The position numbers were made by a program, and so were the translations under genes. Below are positions 37,386-48,597 of a stretch of 64,000 bases of DNA, piece after piece. Source of the DNA: Dromaius novaehollandiae (taxonomy: Eukaryota > Chordata > Aves > Casuariiformes > Dromaiidae). The notes under the pieces are model-generated. The model saw nothing but the letters and a program-made list of their open reading frames with translations, ran no database searches and was not told the origin of the DNA. The stretch lies in the NCBI RefSeq assembly GCF_036370855.1, contig NC_088108.1, positions 14,717,448 through 14,781,447 on the forward strand. The letters run 5' to 3'. The first letter of the stretch is position 1, and every line of letters begins with the position of its first letter.

Positions 37386-38130
37386 GTTGTGCAGGAGCTG
37401 GTAGGCTTCGAGTCTGGATTTGCTGGGAGCTGAATCAGGTCACAGCTGTGCGGGAAAGGGGCTTTGCAGCAGTTGCCACCGCTTGCGCCTGTCAGGGTGC
37501 GCGGAGCAGCAGAGGAGGGCAGCAGGCTGCCCGAGCACCGCTGGGGCGCAGGCAGTGGCTGTGGCGGGGAGGGGGCTTTGCTGCACGGGGCAGCGGGACA
37601 GAGCGCCCGCCGCCTCCAGCCCCGGCGCCGCAGCCGGGCTCCGGCTGTGCCCGCACGGCTGCTGCCGAGGCCCCGAGGCCTGGCCACCGGGACACTCTGC
37701 AGCCCCGCATTGGAAAGCCCCATTACTTGGATTTAGAAATCCTAGTTAGTGGGATTTAACCCATTCAAGAGTGCCACCGGCACAGCCGCGGAGCGCAGAC
37801 AGGCCGCGAGCCGCCGGCAGGGTGGCAGCGCTTCCCGGCCCTGGTGGGTGGGCACGAGTGCGGCGTGCCCGGGAGCCAGCGTGAAAGCGCGGGGAGCGAG
37901 CGCGGGGCTGCCGGCCTGCGGGGCTGTGAGGGGCTCTCGTAGCCGGCGTCCCCCGCGCTGCCGCTCGCCCAGGAGCGCTCCTGGCCAAAGCCCTCGGGCC
38001 CGGCCATGTTGGCACTGGAGCGCGTGCGAGTGGAGGAGCTCTGTGCCCCAAGGCCTGTGGGTGGGAGAGATCCCCCCCACCCCCGGCCCCCGCGAGCTGC
38101 TCTAAGGAAACACCACTCTGGCGCTGCGTG
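37386..38130. other. GC-rich spacer between LTR A and the membrane-protein gene
   Basis: This CpG-dense stretch lies 3' of the minus-strand membrane-protein gene. The long open frames that cross it are compositional and have no domain resemblance. An unidentified CpG-island promoter cannot be excluded. It repeats in copies 2 and 3, where copy 3 lacks eight bases near 61638. Confidence 0.4.
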
Positions 38131-38150
38131 AGCTCTGCCTCCTCTCCGTC

Positions 38151-38156
38151 TTTATT
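38151..38156 (-). terminator. polyadenylation signal of membrane-protein gene, copy 1
   Basis: AATAAA on the minus strand lies 138 bases beyond the stop codon of the short-frame model (38294-38296). It supports a real 3' end here. The longer alternative frame would overlap it with its stop codon. Identical signals are at 50103-50108 and 62111-62116. Confidence 0.65.
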
Positions 38157-38293
38157 GCCCAGGGGCCTCCTCGTGCAGGTGGCCGGGCGCGATGATGGCA
38201 CCGGCCCGAGACGGAGGAGCACGGTGCGGGCAGGCTGGGCGGAGGGACGGTGCCGTGGCCTGGTGTCGGTGCCCAGCCCGAGATGCCACCCGT

Positions 38294-40028
38294 TCAGGCC
38301 TTGTCGCCGGTTGGTGCTTCGAGCCTGCCCGTGCCAGGCGCGCCTGCGTCTGCGGTGTTCTCCTCCTGCGTGGTGGCACTGAAATGGAAGCCGGGGTTGT
38401 GTGCAGTAGCTCTCTGAAGGGCACACTGGCCAGCCCCAAGGGAAAGGGAGCAGGAGAATACGCCCTTAAGCTGCCCCCAGAGGCCCCAAAGCAAGCCCGC
38501 CCTTGAAAGGGGCGCAGCGTAGCCTGAGCAAGGTGTCTTCTGCTTTTGTGGTGGCGATTACCTGTCACTGGAAGAGCTTCTGCTGAACTCTCCCATGCCC
38601 GGTGTAGGAGGCAGGGATGGGAGAAGGCCGCCATACGGATTGTCGTCTTCATTGCCCCAGATGTTGCAGAGCTCTAGGCTTGCTGCGCTCGGAGAAGCAC
38701 ACCTGGAGCAGGTACACTGCAGGCTGCTGTGAAGCTGGAAATAACACATTAGCAGATGAGCTTTGTGTTGGTGCGAGTTTGAAGAGGGGAAGGTTTGAAG
38801 GGACTTGCTCGGATGGAGCTTTTTGTCCTGGAGGCAGGACAGAACTCACCTCTCCGCAGTGGCAGCGGTAGTGGCAAGCGGATGCCTCGGCATCGTCCTC
38901 TGGAGACCTAGGAATCGTACCGAGAGGTATGGTAAAGGATTTTTAGTTGTCCTTTTGAAAGGAAGCGCGCTCCCTAGGAGGGAACTTGTGCTCTGTTCCA
39001 TTTGCCAGGGAAAGGGTTAAAATGCCGGCCTGGGAGCTTTCTGGGAAGCCTTGAGAGTACCTGTGGGCTTCAGGTAAGCACTTTGTGCAGCTGTGTAATG
39101 GCTGCCTTGCAGGTGTGCTGTTCTTGTTGCCATGCCCACATTGGGAGCTGCTGTGCAAGGTGTATCACTTTGCAAGGGGTGTGAATTTCAAACATTACCT
39201 TTCTTTCCTGGTCTTGAGTCGGTAGTAGAGCCAAACGCAGAACGCAAAGAACAACGTCAAGATGACGAGCGTCAAAGTGTTGGCGACGATGACGACAACA
39301 GTTCTGCGTTTTGGAGGGCTGGGGTCAGCCTCTGCAGAACCCTTGGGGGAGAGTACTGCAAAACAGTGGCCAGAGATCAGCGTTTAATATAAACGTGCAT
39401 GCTGTGGTAGGTGAAAGGTAGGAAGGGGAGGGCTGAAGCGTGAAGAGCCCAAGCGCAGCGGCACACGCATCACAGCCGTGGGGACGTGGCATCCCAGCAC
39501 GTGCGGGATGCCATGTGGTATCCTAGTTTGGTGCCGTGCATTGAGAAAACGCCCCATTCTTCTCTTCTCCCCCCTGCTCCTTTTGGTGCGTTTTGCTCCT
39601 CCTCTCTCCCTCCTTCCTGCGCTGGGAGAAAGGGAAGCAGGAGCCTGCTGTCACGAGCGAGACCCACTTCTGTGCTGGGCCGAGGCTCGGCAGATGCTTG
39701 TGTGTGCCCAGGGTGGGCAGCGCAGGAGGGCGGCGCAGAAGGCTGTGGAAAGCCGCGTCTCTGCAGAAAAGCTCCTCCTCAAGTGTTCTCAGCTTTGGAA
39801 GGGAGCCCCCTATTCTGCCTGTGCCCCCAGGTGCTGGTAGGGGCCCGTGGGAGCGCTGCCTTGCCCCTGGAGATTCACCCTTAGACAATGTTAGTGGGGG
39901 AGAGGAGGTCTTGCGTCGGAGTACGTACCTTCAGACAGCACCGAAGCCTCTCTTTCCCCAGGTATGGGGACCCCGTGTACAAGGAGAGTACACAGGAGAA
40001 GGCACACCAAGGCAGAGCAGCCAGCCAT
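38294..40028 (-). CDS. unrecognised small single-pass type I membrane protein, copy 1
   Basis: I do not recognise this gene. Five exons join in phase with GT-AG introns: 39929-40028, 39199-39355, 38850-38907, 38562-38716 and 38294-38411. They give 195 residues. Residues 1-20 are a clear signal peptide (MAGCSALVCLLLCTLLVHG). Residues 21-51 form a short Pro/Glu/Lys ectodomain without Cys. Residues 52-78 are a transmembrane helix (VVVIVANTLTLVILTLFFAF) followed by a basic stop-transfer RLKTRKER. The cytoplasmic tail has a Cys cluster CHYRCHCGECTCSRC at 97-111, then an acidic DNPYGG, a Pro-rich LPSLPPTPG and a Ser run. The start has a good Kozak context (G at -3, G at +4). It is antisense to DNAAF6 intron 1 and lies between two LTRs. 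It has introns, so it is not a processed retrocopy. A receptor or adaptor role is only inference. Confidence 0.6.
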
Positions 40029-40526
40029 GTCTGCTGGTACTCCCAAAGCTGTGTGCGCAAATGAGGCCTGCCCGGCAACGGGGCCCTGGGTTGCCCTGGC
40101 GGTGCTGTGACATCGCCGGCGGGCGTGCAGACCTTGTGAAGGTGTCAGGAGCTCCTCACAATGGGCCGCTGAGCGTGCGCGCGGCCTGCCAGCTCCTTCC
40201 CAGTCACCCTGCACAGGCGTGACCTCAGTGCCACCGGCTGTTTGTTGTAGGCCGTGCTTCTCCTGAGCGCCGTTTGGCGGGGAGGCGGTCTTTCACGGAG
40301 CCGGGCAGGCTGTGCAGACGAGCCTCTGCAGGGCCTGACGAAAGCTAGGGAGGATGCGCAGGAGCAGGCTGGGAGACTGTCTGGCTCCGTGCATTTCCCC
40401 ACAGTAAAACAGTAGCCACAGGAAAACACTAGGCACGTTAAGGGAGTGTTTAAATGGGTACGTCTGCTTTAGACCCCACGACAGGCAGGGGCTTTCCTTT
40501 CCCCGAAGAAAGGAAGGCGGCTGTGA

Positions 40527-40544
40527 CCCCCCCCCCCCCCCCCT
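40527..40544. repeat. poly-C tract
   Basis: A run of 18 C lies between the membrane-protein gene and the env remnant. In copy 2 the run is shorter and interrupted by an A (around 52479-52494), so it is unstable between copies. Confidence 0.85.
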
Positions 40545-40738
40545 TGCTCTCGGGCTGACACACTGCCCCGGCAAGGCAGCAAAAGCCACATTCCAAAATT
40601 CATTTTCGGGGTGCCGTGCTCCCTGGTATTGCTACCTTAGTATAATCCTTGCACTCCAGTTGGAAATAGCGTGTGGGCTGTGGCCCCATAATGCTGATAT
40701 ACAAGCCATGGAAGCAGTTACCCAGCGAGGGCAGTTGA

Positions 40739-41020
40739 CCTGGAAAAAACAATAGTGAATCTGTAACCACAGAAGTGATAGAAAACACACCCATCGATGC
40801 CTTAACGCTTTTAAATGAAGACATACACAATATTGGCCAAACTACTGTACAGAATCATTTCACACTTGACTGTTTGCTAGCCTCTCAAGGAGCAGTGTGT
40901 GCCTTAACTAATGACAGTTGCTGTTTTTATGTTAACCATTTCCATCAGATTACTACTGATGTATATCAGATAGCCAACCGCACTAAAGTTTTGCATATCG
41001 TTGGGGAGGACCTCCAGTGA
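40739..41020 (+). pseudogene. endogenous retrovirus env transmembrane-subunit remnant, copy 1
   Basis: A reading frame of about 94 codons resembles the ectodomain of a gammaretrovirus-type Env transmembrane subunit. The diagnostic feature is the CX6CC motif (CALTNDSCC) placed after a heptad-like segment. The frame is broken: it has no start or surface subunit upstream (a stop lies at 40736-40738), and it ends at a stop just before the LTR without a membrane anchor. It is a fossil fragment joined directly to LTR B. Confidence 0.75.
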
Positions 41021-41059
41021 CCCCTGAGTGCTGAGCAAACCTAGTCAGCAAAGGAGAAG

Positions 41060-41690
41060 TGACACTGCAGACTCGCCCTGTAAGCCTCTGGGTAGCGTGG
41101 AACTGGGTTGTCTGTTGACCACCCTGTTGGTATCCATCCTGTTACCGGCTGAGGCCATCGCTTCTGTTGTGTAACCGTGGTCTGGCACTGTTTGATTGGA
41201 TGAAAAACCCTAAGCCTCTGAAGGACAGAAGAAAGCCACATACCTCTGTGTGGACTCAGTCTCACCCTCACTTGGCCTGCACACCCAGCAACCCACCCAT
41301 CAGCAGGGACACCCCGATGGCAACTGCCAGGGAGAACCTGAATCATCCCAGCATAGCTTGAGCACGCTGAGAACAATCTGGGGAAAACCGTACTGGAGAG
41401 GTGGTCCATAAGGACAAGGAAAGGCTGAGAACGGTCACTGTACCGTGCATCTGTGGCTTAACCACAGAGCTCTGATATGTGCATTCTGTTTTCAGTTCTT
41501 TACTTTTTAGCTTTGTTAGACTTGTAGATGGTCTGGTGTAAGTTGTTCAGTGTTGTCCAGTGTCCGTCGTATGTGTGTAACTGCTTAGCTCTAGTAAATT
41601 CTTACACTTGACAAATGATGATCTCTTGAGTTCAGTGCAACTAACCCGAATCTGAAAGAATCTCCGACGCCCCTCTATTGGCGCGTCACA
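41060..41690 (+). mobile_element. retroviral LTR B, copy 1
   Basis: This 631-base LTR starts TGACAC after the polypurine tract AAAGGAGAAG and ends GCGTCACA. It is homologous to LTR A and directly follows the env remnant, so it is a 3' LTR. Its TATA region is degraded (GGACAGAAG where LTR A has GGATAAAAG). No gag or pol sequence was recognised anywhere in the unit. Confidence 0.78.
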
Positions 41691-41793
41691 GTCAACAAAA
41701 CCACCTTGGATAAAACAGTGAGTAGGCTACACCCTGCTTACGGAATATAGTCCTTGTCTCAAACAGGCCCGCAAGTTTCACTGTTAAAGTGAA
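41691..41793. other. array junction spacer, copy 1 to copy 2
   Basis: These 103 bases lie between LTR B and the start of the next unit. The same spacer occurs at 53642-53744. It marks the original right edge of the duplicated segment. At the join, GAAACAGG in the spacer resembles GAAACAGACAGG in the p62 intron at the left edge of copy 1, a short microhomology. Confidence 0.7.
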
Positions 41794-42674
41794 ACAGGTT
41801 TGTTGCCTGGGTTCAGCAACAGTTCAGCATCCTGGGCAGGGCACTCCCCTTCCTCACCACTCCCATCCCTGCCTCTATACCCCCACCCCAAATCCACCAA
41901 AGACACTCTCCAAGCACTTCAAATGCAACTCTGACACTTCTCTTCAGTGGCAGAATTATTTCAGCCTCAGCCTCCAAACCCCTTCAGTAATACTTCTCAA
42001 ACACCACTCAGCTTAGGAATCCCCATCCCTAATGATGAAGACCCCCACCCCCACCAGCCCAAAAAGTACTGACAGCAAAGCCATTCAAAATCCTGCAAGG
42101 CACATTCAAACACGAGAGCATCCCACTGTTATCTCGGCAGTCACTTGCCTTCTGGGCCATTTTACACTGTACTTGTCTTCCTTTATCACCTCCGGTTTCA
42201 AATTCACACATACACAGTCACAAAATAAAGACTGGCCATTCAGAATGTAAGGAGGCAAGACTACAGGCTACTTCATCTCAGCATTAAGCTCAAATATCAC
42301 AAGAAACAGCTAAGCCAAGAGATGCTGTTCTGAGAAACTTCCCCACATAAACAGATGCTTTGCTTCAGACTGACCTAGCCAGGTGGCAAACTCACTAATT
42401 CAGACACACATACAAGTTCTGCCAATTGCTGTAATGTTAAGAAACAAACGGATACATGCATATCCGCTTGGGCCCTAATGGGTGCACTTTTGCGTCTGTA
42501 ACTAGAGACCCTGGATAAATAGGGAAAAAAAGAAAGCATGTATTACGACCACGAGTTTCACTTCACACCAGCAAAAGCTGAAGGAGGCTTCAGAACTTCA
42601 CACACCACCCCCAGGTGCCCTCCATGTCGGCAGGCTTCCCAATTACAGCCCACATTCCCAGCCCAGGCACTCAC

Positions 42675-44704
42675 CTGAGCACTGTCCCCCAAGGCTGAAG
42701 GCAGTTGCTGGCTGTGTTGTTTGTTGCTCCTAGGGTGGCAGCAGCGGTGGCAGCGGCAGCAGGCGCTGCTCCAAAGGTCAGCCCCGCGGGCGCTGCTTGC
42801 GGGGCCGCACTGCTTACGGTGCTGATACTGAAGCTGGGTGTTGCTGCCTGGGTTGCACTACCACTGGAAAAAGTAAACCCTCCAGTTGTCCCAGACCGAG
42901 TGGTAGTGGCGGTGGTACCAGCAGAGCCAAAAACAAAGCCAGAGGGGGCTGCTGCTTGCCTTGAGGGCGCACTAGCCGGTACAGAGCCGCCGAACCCAAA
43001 GCCTCCTGTGATACCTGCAGCTTGAGTTGTGCTACTGCCTCCCAAGTGTAATTTGGGTGCCTTTCCCCTAGGAAAAAAAAAAAAAAAAAAAAAGTAAGGT
43101 AATCTGAGACATATATCCAGTGAACTACTAAGAATCAGCTTTCTTACAAAGTATTTACTGACAGCAGAGAACATCTTAATTTCAGAGATGTGCACTTCAG
43201 GTTCCTACTTCAAGCTAACCGCAGCCCAGTTTTGACACAGATCGCACTACAATTCCTGTCATATAGACTCCACCAAGTCCACTTTTACTGACTCCTCCTT
43301 AATTACCTCCTCCCACCAAGGTATTTACATCACCATGAATGTTTCAGAATAAGTTTCTTCTCTCAGACCTTACACATCCTTGTCACCTCCTCTGCTTCAA
43401 ACTAACACAAGACTTTCTTCCAGCTGCCTTCCCACTGCTAGCCTCCATCCAACTCCCTTTCCACCGTTCTCGGGTGGAAAAGTTATTTTAAATTTAACAA
43501 ACAAAAACAGTACGATGATGACAAAAGGCCTTCCTGAGCAGCAGCTGCATATTTGGAAGAAAGAAGGAAAGAACATAAGCTAAGAAGGAAAGAGTGTATT
43601 TTTTGAAAAAGTGAAGCCATTCTTTCGTATGATTTTCCACTAGTATAACTGCCCCAGGGACCCTCAGAAATGGCACTATTCTGTAAAGTAAAACTGAAAA
43701 GCAAAAATGCCAATAACCTCAATTACTTACCAGCTCCAGTCTCTCCCCTTTCCCAGCCACAAGGCAGATGACAAAGTAAAACTACAGCTCGCACCTGCCT
43801 AACACCTCTTTTCCATTGCTATCAATAAGATGCTGGTTCTTGGTAACCTTCATTCTACCTTACTAACATGACCTGAGGAGCACTGCTCGGGCAAAAGCTG
43901 AGCAAGCAGGATTTCCCTGGGCTGTTTCATCACATTTTTCCACTTCAGAAGTGGGACTATCTGGAAAGACAAATGATTCTACCAATTCCCATTCCAGGGT
44001 TTACAGTGTCTTAAAAGGACTGAAGTCCTGCTTGGGAAAGGACAGATTCTGAGCACCCCAAGTTTTAATCACAACAGAACAGGCGCACCATGCAAAAGCT
44101 CAAATTCTCCTTTTTCTTAACCAGCATGGACTCATGTCTCCAAAGCAGCAGCATAAACATACAACTTTCAGCAGTGGAATAAGTCACAGGATTGACTGGT
44201 CTTGATAGCCCGTGGAAAAGTGAATGGAGAGAAAGAACAGGCCCCAGTAAACACCTACGGATGTGCTGCACTGCAGCACAGGCTCACCCCGCAACAGCAG
44301 CGGCCTCGCTCTGTTCTGAGGTACTTTCCCAGGCGCCTCCAAAGCAGCAGGCCGCTCGGCAGCGCCGCCACCTCCCCCCCCGCCCCCCCGCGGCGGCGGG
44401 CGCTGGGCCGCGGGACTCACCCCAGCGAGAACACGGCCCCGGCCGGCGCCGCCGTGGCGGCGGGCTGCGTGCCGAAGCTGAAGCCGGCGGGCTGCGCGGT
44501 GCTGGCCGGCGTGCTGAGGGAGAAGAGCCCGGCCGGCTGGCTGCTGGCGGGCGTCTGCGCCGCCGTGCCGAAGCTGAAGCCTCCCGAGGCGGCGGAGGTG
44601 GAGAAGGAGAAGCCCGTCGCGGCCGTGGTGGCGGCGGCCGTCTTCGGCACGCCGAAGGTGAAGCCGCCTCCCGCCGCGCCCGACCCGAAGCTGAACTGGT
44701 TCAT
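42675..44704 (-). pseudogene. p62 exons 1-2, duplicated 5' fragment, copy 2
   Basis: Exon 1 (44421-44704) is intact and identical in protein to copy 1. Exon 2 (42675-43067) is 393 bases instead of 389. A 4-bp insertion near 42720-42724, in a TTG-rich stretch, shifts the frame about 13 codons before the exon end. Exons 3-12 are missing from this unit. It also has Asn-to-Lys and Asn-to-His changes near the start of exon 2. Exon 1 could still splice in phase to the intact exon 2 of copy 1. Confidence 0.85.
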
Positions 44705-44909
44705 GGCTGCCGGCGGCCTGCGAGAGAAGGGGCGCGCCGCCGTCAGCCCTCGGGGGCGGGGGGGCGCCCCACGGCCCCGGCCCGCGGCTGAAGCGACGTG
44801 CGGGGGCGCGGCTCGCCGCCCACCGGGGCTGCGGCACCGGCCGAGGGCAGGGCAGGGCAGGGCAGGGCGACGGGGGCGGGGCGGCGGCCCCGAGCACCTA
44901 CCGGACCGA

Positions 44910-45185
44910 CGGCGACGGCGACAGCCCCTCCCCGCCGCCAGCTCCCGCTCCCTGCACGGCGCGCGCGCCCGCTGAGGACGCTTTTTACGTTGCTTCCGGC
45001 CGGTAGACAGTGACGCAACTGCTCTGCGCCCGCCCCTCGCCCCGCCGCCCAGGCGCCGGCCGGGCTCTCACCGCTCCGAAAAACTATTGGCTCTCCCTGC
45101 CGCCGCTCATCGGACACCACGCCGCATTGGCTCACGGGGCGAGGCGGAGCGGCGGGCTCCTCGTTACTGTGGCAACGGAGGACGC
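44910..45185. promoter_or_regulatory. bidirectional promoter, copy 2, with X-box
   Basis: This duplicates the p62/DNAAF6 promoter. The CCAAT boxes (ATTGG at 45086-45090 and 45126-45130) and the X-box (45163-45176) are unchanged. A 6-bp expansion of a GGCGAC repeat is present at about 44910-44925 compared with copy 1. Confidence 0.6.
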
Positions 45186-46444
45186 GGCCGGTGCCGGGTG
45201 ACGGTTGCAGGCGGCGGTTGCAGGCGGCGGTACGGCCGGGGCCGGGGCGCCCTGGCGCCCGCTGAGGCGGCTGCTCGCTGCGTGGCGTGGCGTGGCGTGG
45301 CGTGGCGTGGGCCGGGCGGCCGCGGGAGGCCGGGGCCTGGGGCGGGGTCTCCGGGGCGGTGTGCGGCTGGAAGCGGCCGGGGCACGGCGGGCTTCTGTCG
45401 ACGCAGAGCGGTGCAGGCCGTGGCGCTTCCAGAACGTTCCGTGGAGGCGGGAGGCTGCACCGGGCACATGCTGCTGCGGGACCGCTGCTGCAGGGGAGGT
45501 GTTCGACCCGGAGCTGCTGGCAGCTCCCTGCGGTGGCCGGGGAGAGCTGTCCTTCCCTCGCCCCTCCTCCCTTTCTCTCCCGCCCCCGGCTTCCCCCTCT
45601 AGGCCCGTCGTTGGGTTTTGTGTTTTGCAGCAGGTTATTTGGTGGTTTCAGCGCTCTGTATGACGGGGATGGTTAAATTGCCCACTCTCAGAGTTGTCTG
45701 GTCGGGATGAGTGAAGCTGTGCTTTAAAGACGTTAAGATGCTACATGAATGGGACTATATGGTTATATGTAAATTCACTGAGTTAATTGCTAAGTCCAAT
45801 CTCCGTTCCTGGATAGCGAGAACCTGGGCTAAAGGAGGAAGACAATGCTAGATAATACAGTACTACTGGTTACAAAGCAAAGCTGTTTTCCATGGGGGCA
45901 GCTTAGATCTCTCTGCACCTCACTTCCCTGTGCTTTAGGTTGTTGGAGGGCGTACCGACTTGCCTGGGGCACTGTGCAAAGGCCCAAGACAGCTTGGACC
46001 TAGAGCTGGGCCTCTCCTAAGCCTCCCTGGAACAAGGAGGCCAGAGAACCTGGCGTGGAGACCCCTGCCTGGCTCCTCAGGGAGACAAATATAGTCCAGA
46101 ATGCCAAATCGAAACCTGCAACAAGAAATTCTGCTGCCCTCAACCTGGCCACAGGAGCAGAAAATCCATGTTTGGATGGAGCTGTGCCAGAGCTAATAAG
46201 CACTGTTAGACTTGAGCAGGCTCCACAACAAGTGCTTGTGGAGCAAAAGAGTCAATAACTTGGTTACGGACAGGGGAACATTGATTATATTCCACTGTAC
46301 ACGTTGGCATCTCATGTAAGTTTTTGGGCAAAGTTTATCCTTCTAGAGCACAGCAGGAAAATTGTTTGCATTTGAGGAAGGACAGTATAGAAAAGGTGGT
46401 GTTCTTTCTTCATCTGTCACTTGTTTTTTCTGCGCAGGTAAGCT

Positions 46445-46552
46445 ATGGATATGGATATAGATAGTATTTCCTCAGTCTCTTCTCTGCAGTCCCTTGCCAA
46501 GCTACTCAGTGATGCTCAAGAAGAAGATGACGACGACGACGACGACGACGGG
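46445..46552 (+). CDS. DNAAF6: DNAAF6 first coding exon, copy 2
   Basis: This has the same exon structure as copy 1 but with two extra GAC codons, so the Asp run is eight long and the exon encodes 36 residues. The length change keeps frame. The acceptor and donor are unchanged. A 42-bp intronic deletion follows near 46937. Later exons are absent from this unit. Confidence 0.72.
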
Positions 46553-48597
46553 GTGAGTCTTCCACAAGAAATGCTGCTGCTTCTACATGTTGTACCACAG
46601 TCTCACCTTGTTAACTAAGAAGCAAATTTGGCTTTTCCCAGGGTGAGTAAAGAAAGCCTTATGCAGCTTTGGACTGACTGAAACAGCTAGAAGGTATTTG
46701 TAGGGTAAGAAGCTCCTGAGGGAGAAAGTAAGGAAGATGCCCCAGGAATAGGAGGCGAGATTGTGAGCATGGAATGGGAGGAAGATTTATTTTCTCAGCC
46801 TAAAGGAAATGAGAACATGCAGTTGAAAGAGTGTTAGATACTTCAGACTTCCCCCTACTTTTCCCTGAAGTCTGCCAGAGATGAAGGCAATTACAACTAG
46901 ATACAAAGGACTTCATATGAAGGAAAAAGTTGCTGCTGTGCTAATTCTGCATGTCAGACACTGAAGAACTGTAGAGATAATTGATCACTGAAGTACAATA
47001 TTATCCCTTATCCCTTCTTCTTTATGTCATTTCTTTTACAGACGCTTACTGTAGAAACAGTTGTCAGACAGGAAAGAATAGAAGAGCTGAAAGGCTCGGT
47101 ATCACATTGCAAGTCCCTGGATACCTCATTTTAATTTCTGGCAATGGTTTCCTTCAGGTTTGAGTAGATCCAGAAAGTTTTGTTTACCTAACACATACAC
47201 ATGCTTGTTCTCCAGCGGCTTAGCAAAAAACTAAGTATTGAAACTCTTCAGATATTGTTCCAAAAATTCTATTCAGTTATTACTTCTATACAACACCTAA
47301 CTAAAAAAAAAAAAAAAAAGAAAAAGAAAAAAAAGAAAAAGTTTAAGTAGAACTGATTCAGTTGTTTTAAAGTACTGGGTTTTGTGCAGAGAAACATCAA
47401 ATCAACCCCGAGGGCACAGCTATACTAGGATCATTTTGACACTATTTCTACAGCAGCATTTTCTTCCCCAAAGTAAACTATACAAGAGAGAAAACGTTGC
47501 ACACAGGTCTCCCCAATAGACGTGGCCAGCAGGGCTGAATTAATCAAGGCAGGAAGACTGCAACGTCCAATGTCACTAGCCCAGAAAAAGCCCTCAGAAG
47601 AAAGGCCAAAAGTTGAATAAAACGGAGCTTTGAACGATAGGCAGGCTCTTTCAGATTCGACGCCGACAAACAATAATCAAAACCCAGTCTGCAAATTGTT
47701 TCACGACATCACCTTGACAGCTAAACATCTGTCCAAAGGGTCATTCAAATGACAGAAACTCCCATGCGAGCTTCAGGAAAACATCCTCTTGCTGTAAGAG
47801 AACTGTTCAGTCTAATCTCAATGTCCTGATTTCCAAACATCTCATTCCTGAGTTTAAATATTAAATATTTCATTTAATTGAAAATAGTTGCTCATTCTAA
47901 CATACCAAGAGTGTGAGGACATTTTTCAGGCAATGTTTTTTTCAATTCTGTATTGTGAATTCTTTGCCACCAGGCGGAAGTGCAGCAACATAGCTCATCA
48001 CAGGTCGGATTTTTCTTTCCCCAAGACATCCAGTTTCAGAGCACCTTCAAAACTGTTACTAAATATTTAGTGTCAGGTGTATTTCTTTATTTGTCCACTT
48101 TTCAGTTTGTCTCAGTTCAGGTTTCGCAACCTTGCCTTCTAAATCCTATCCATCTAACCATGCAAGTGCATCTAGAGACTGATACTTGAGTATGTAAGAC
48201 TCTACTACTATGGCTTTCTATGAAGATTTCCTCTGTGCAAGGAAATGATTGCTGCCATATGCCTATCCGATGATGCCAAAATCTCTTGTCGTAATTCACC
48301 ATTTCCAGTGTTGGCTTCCAGCCTCATCGGCTTTCTTAGTAATAAGGTGTGTACATAGTCGTAGTTTAAGAGAGAAGAATCAGGTGGGTCTGTGCGTGTC
48401 TAGATGAAAAAGTACGTATGTATGTATGCAGCTATACTGCCATCTGGCAGTATTTGGGAATGATGACACACAGGCAACTGTGGGACTCAGGATGGCGCGG
48501 CCCATGGAAGAGGGGTTTGCGCTGGGGTGCTCCCCAAGAGTTAAGGAACCCCGGTGCACCACGGCCGGAGTCACCACACTGTGGGGTTGCTGTAGCC

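Larger units (their letters stand above)
29824..41793. repeat. tandem segmental duplication, copy 1 (11,970 bp)
   Basis: This is the first of at least three direct copies of a unit of about 12 kb. The left boundary, at ACAGGTTTGTTGCC, falls in p62 intron 2. The right boundary is the junction 103 bases after an LTR. It carries p62 exons 2 and 1, the divergent promoter, DNAAF6 coding exon 1, LTR A, the unrecognised membrane-protein gene, an env remnant and LTR B. This copy has the only intact p62 exon 2. Confidence 0.97.

Noticed and set aside
37746-38426. 226-codon minus frame overlapping the 3' end of the membrane-protein gene
   Set aside because: It crosses the AATAAA signal, is Arg/Pro-rich and has no family resemblance. 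It is conserved among copies only because the whole unit is.
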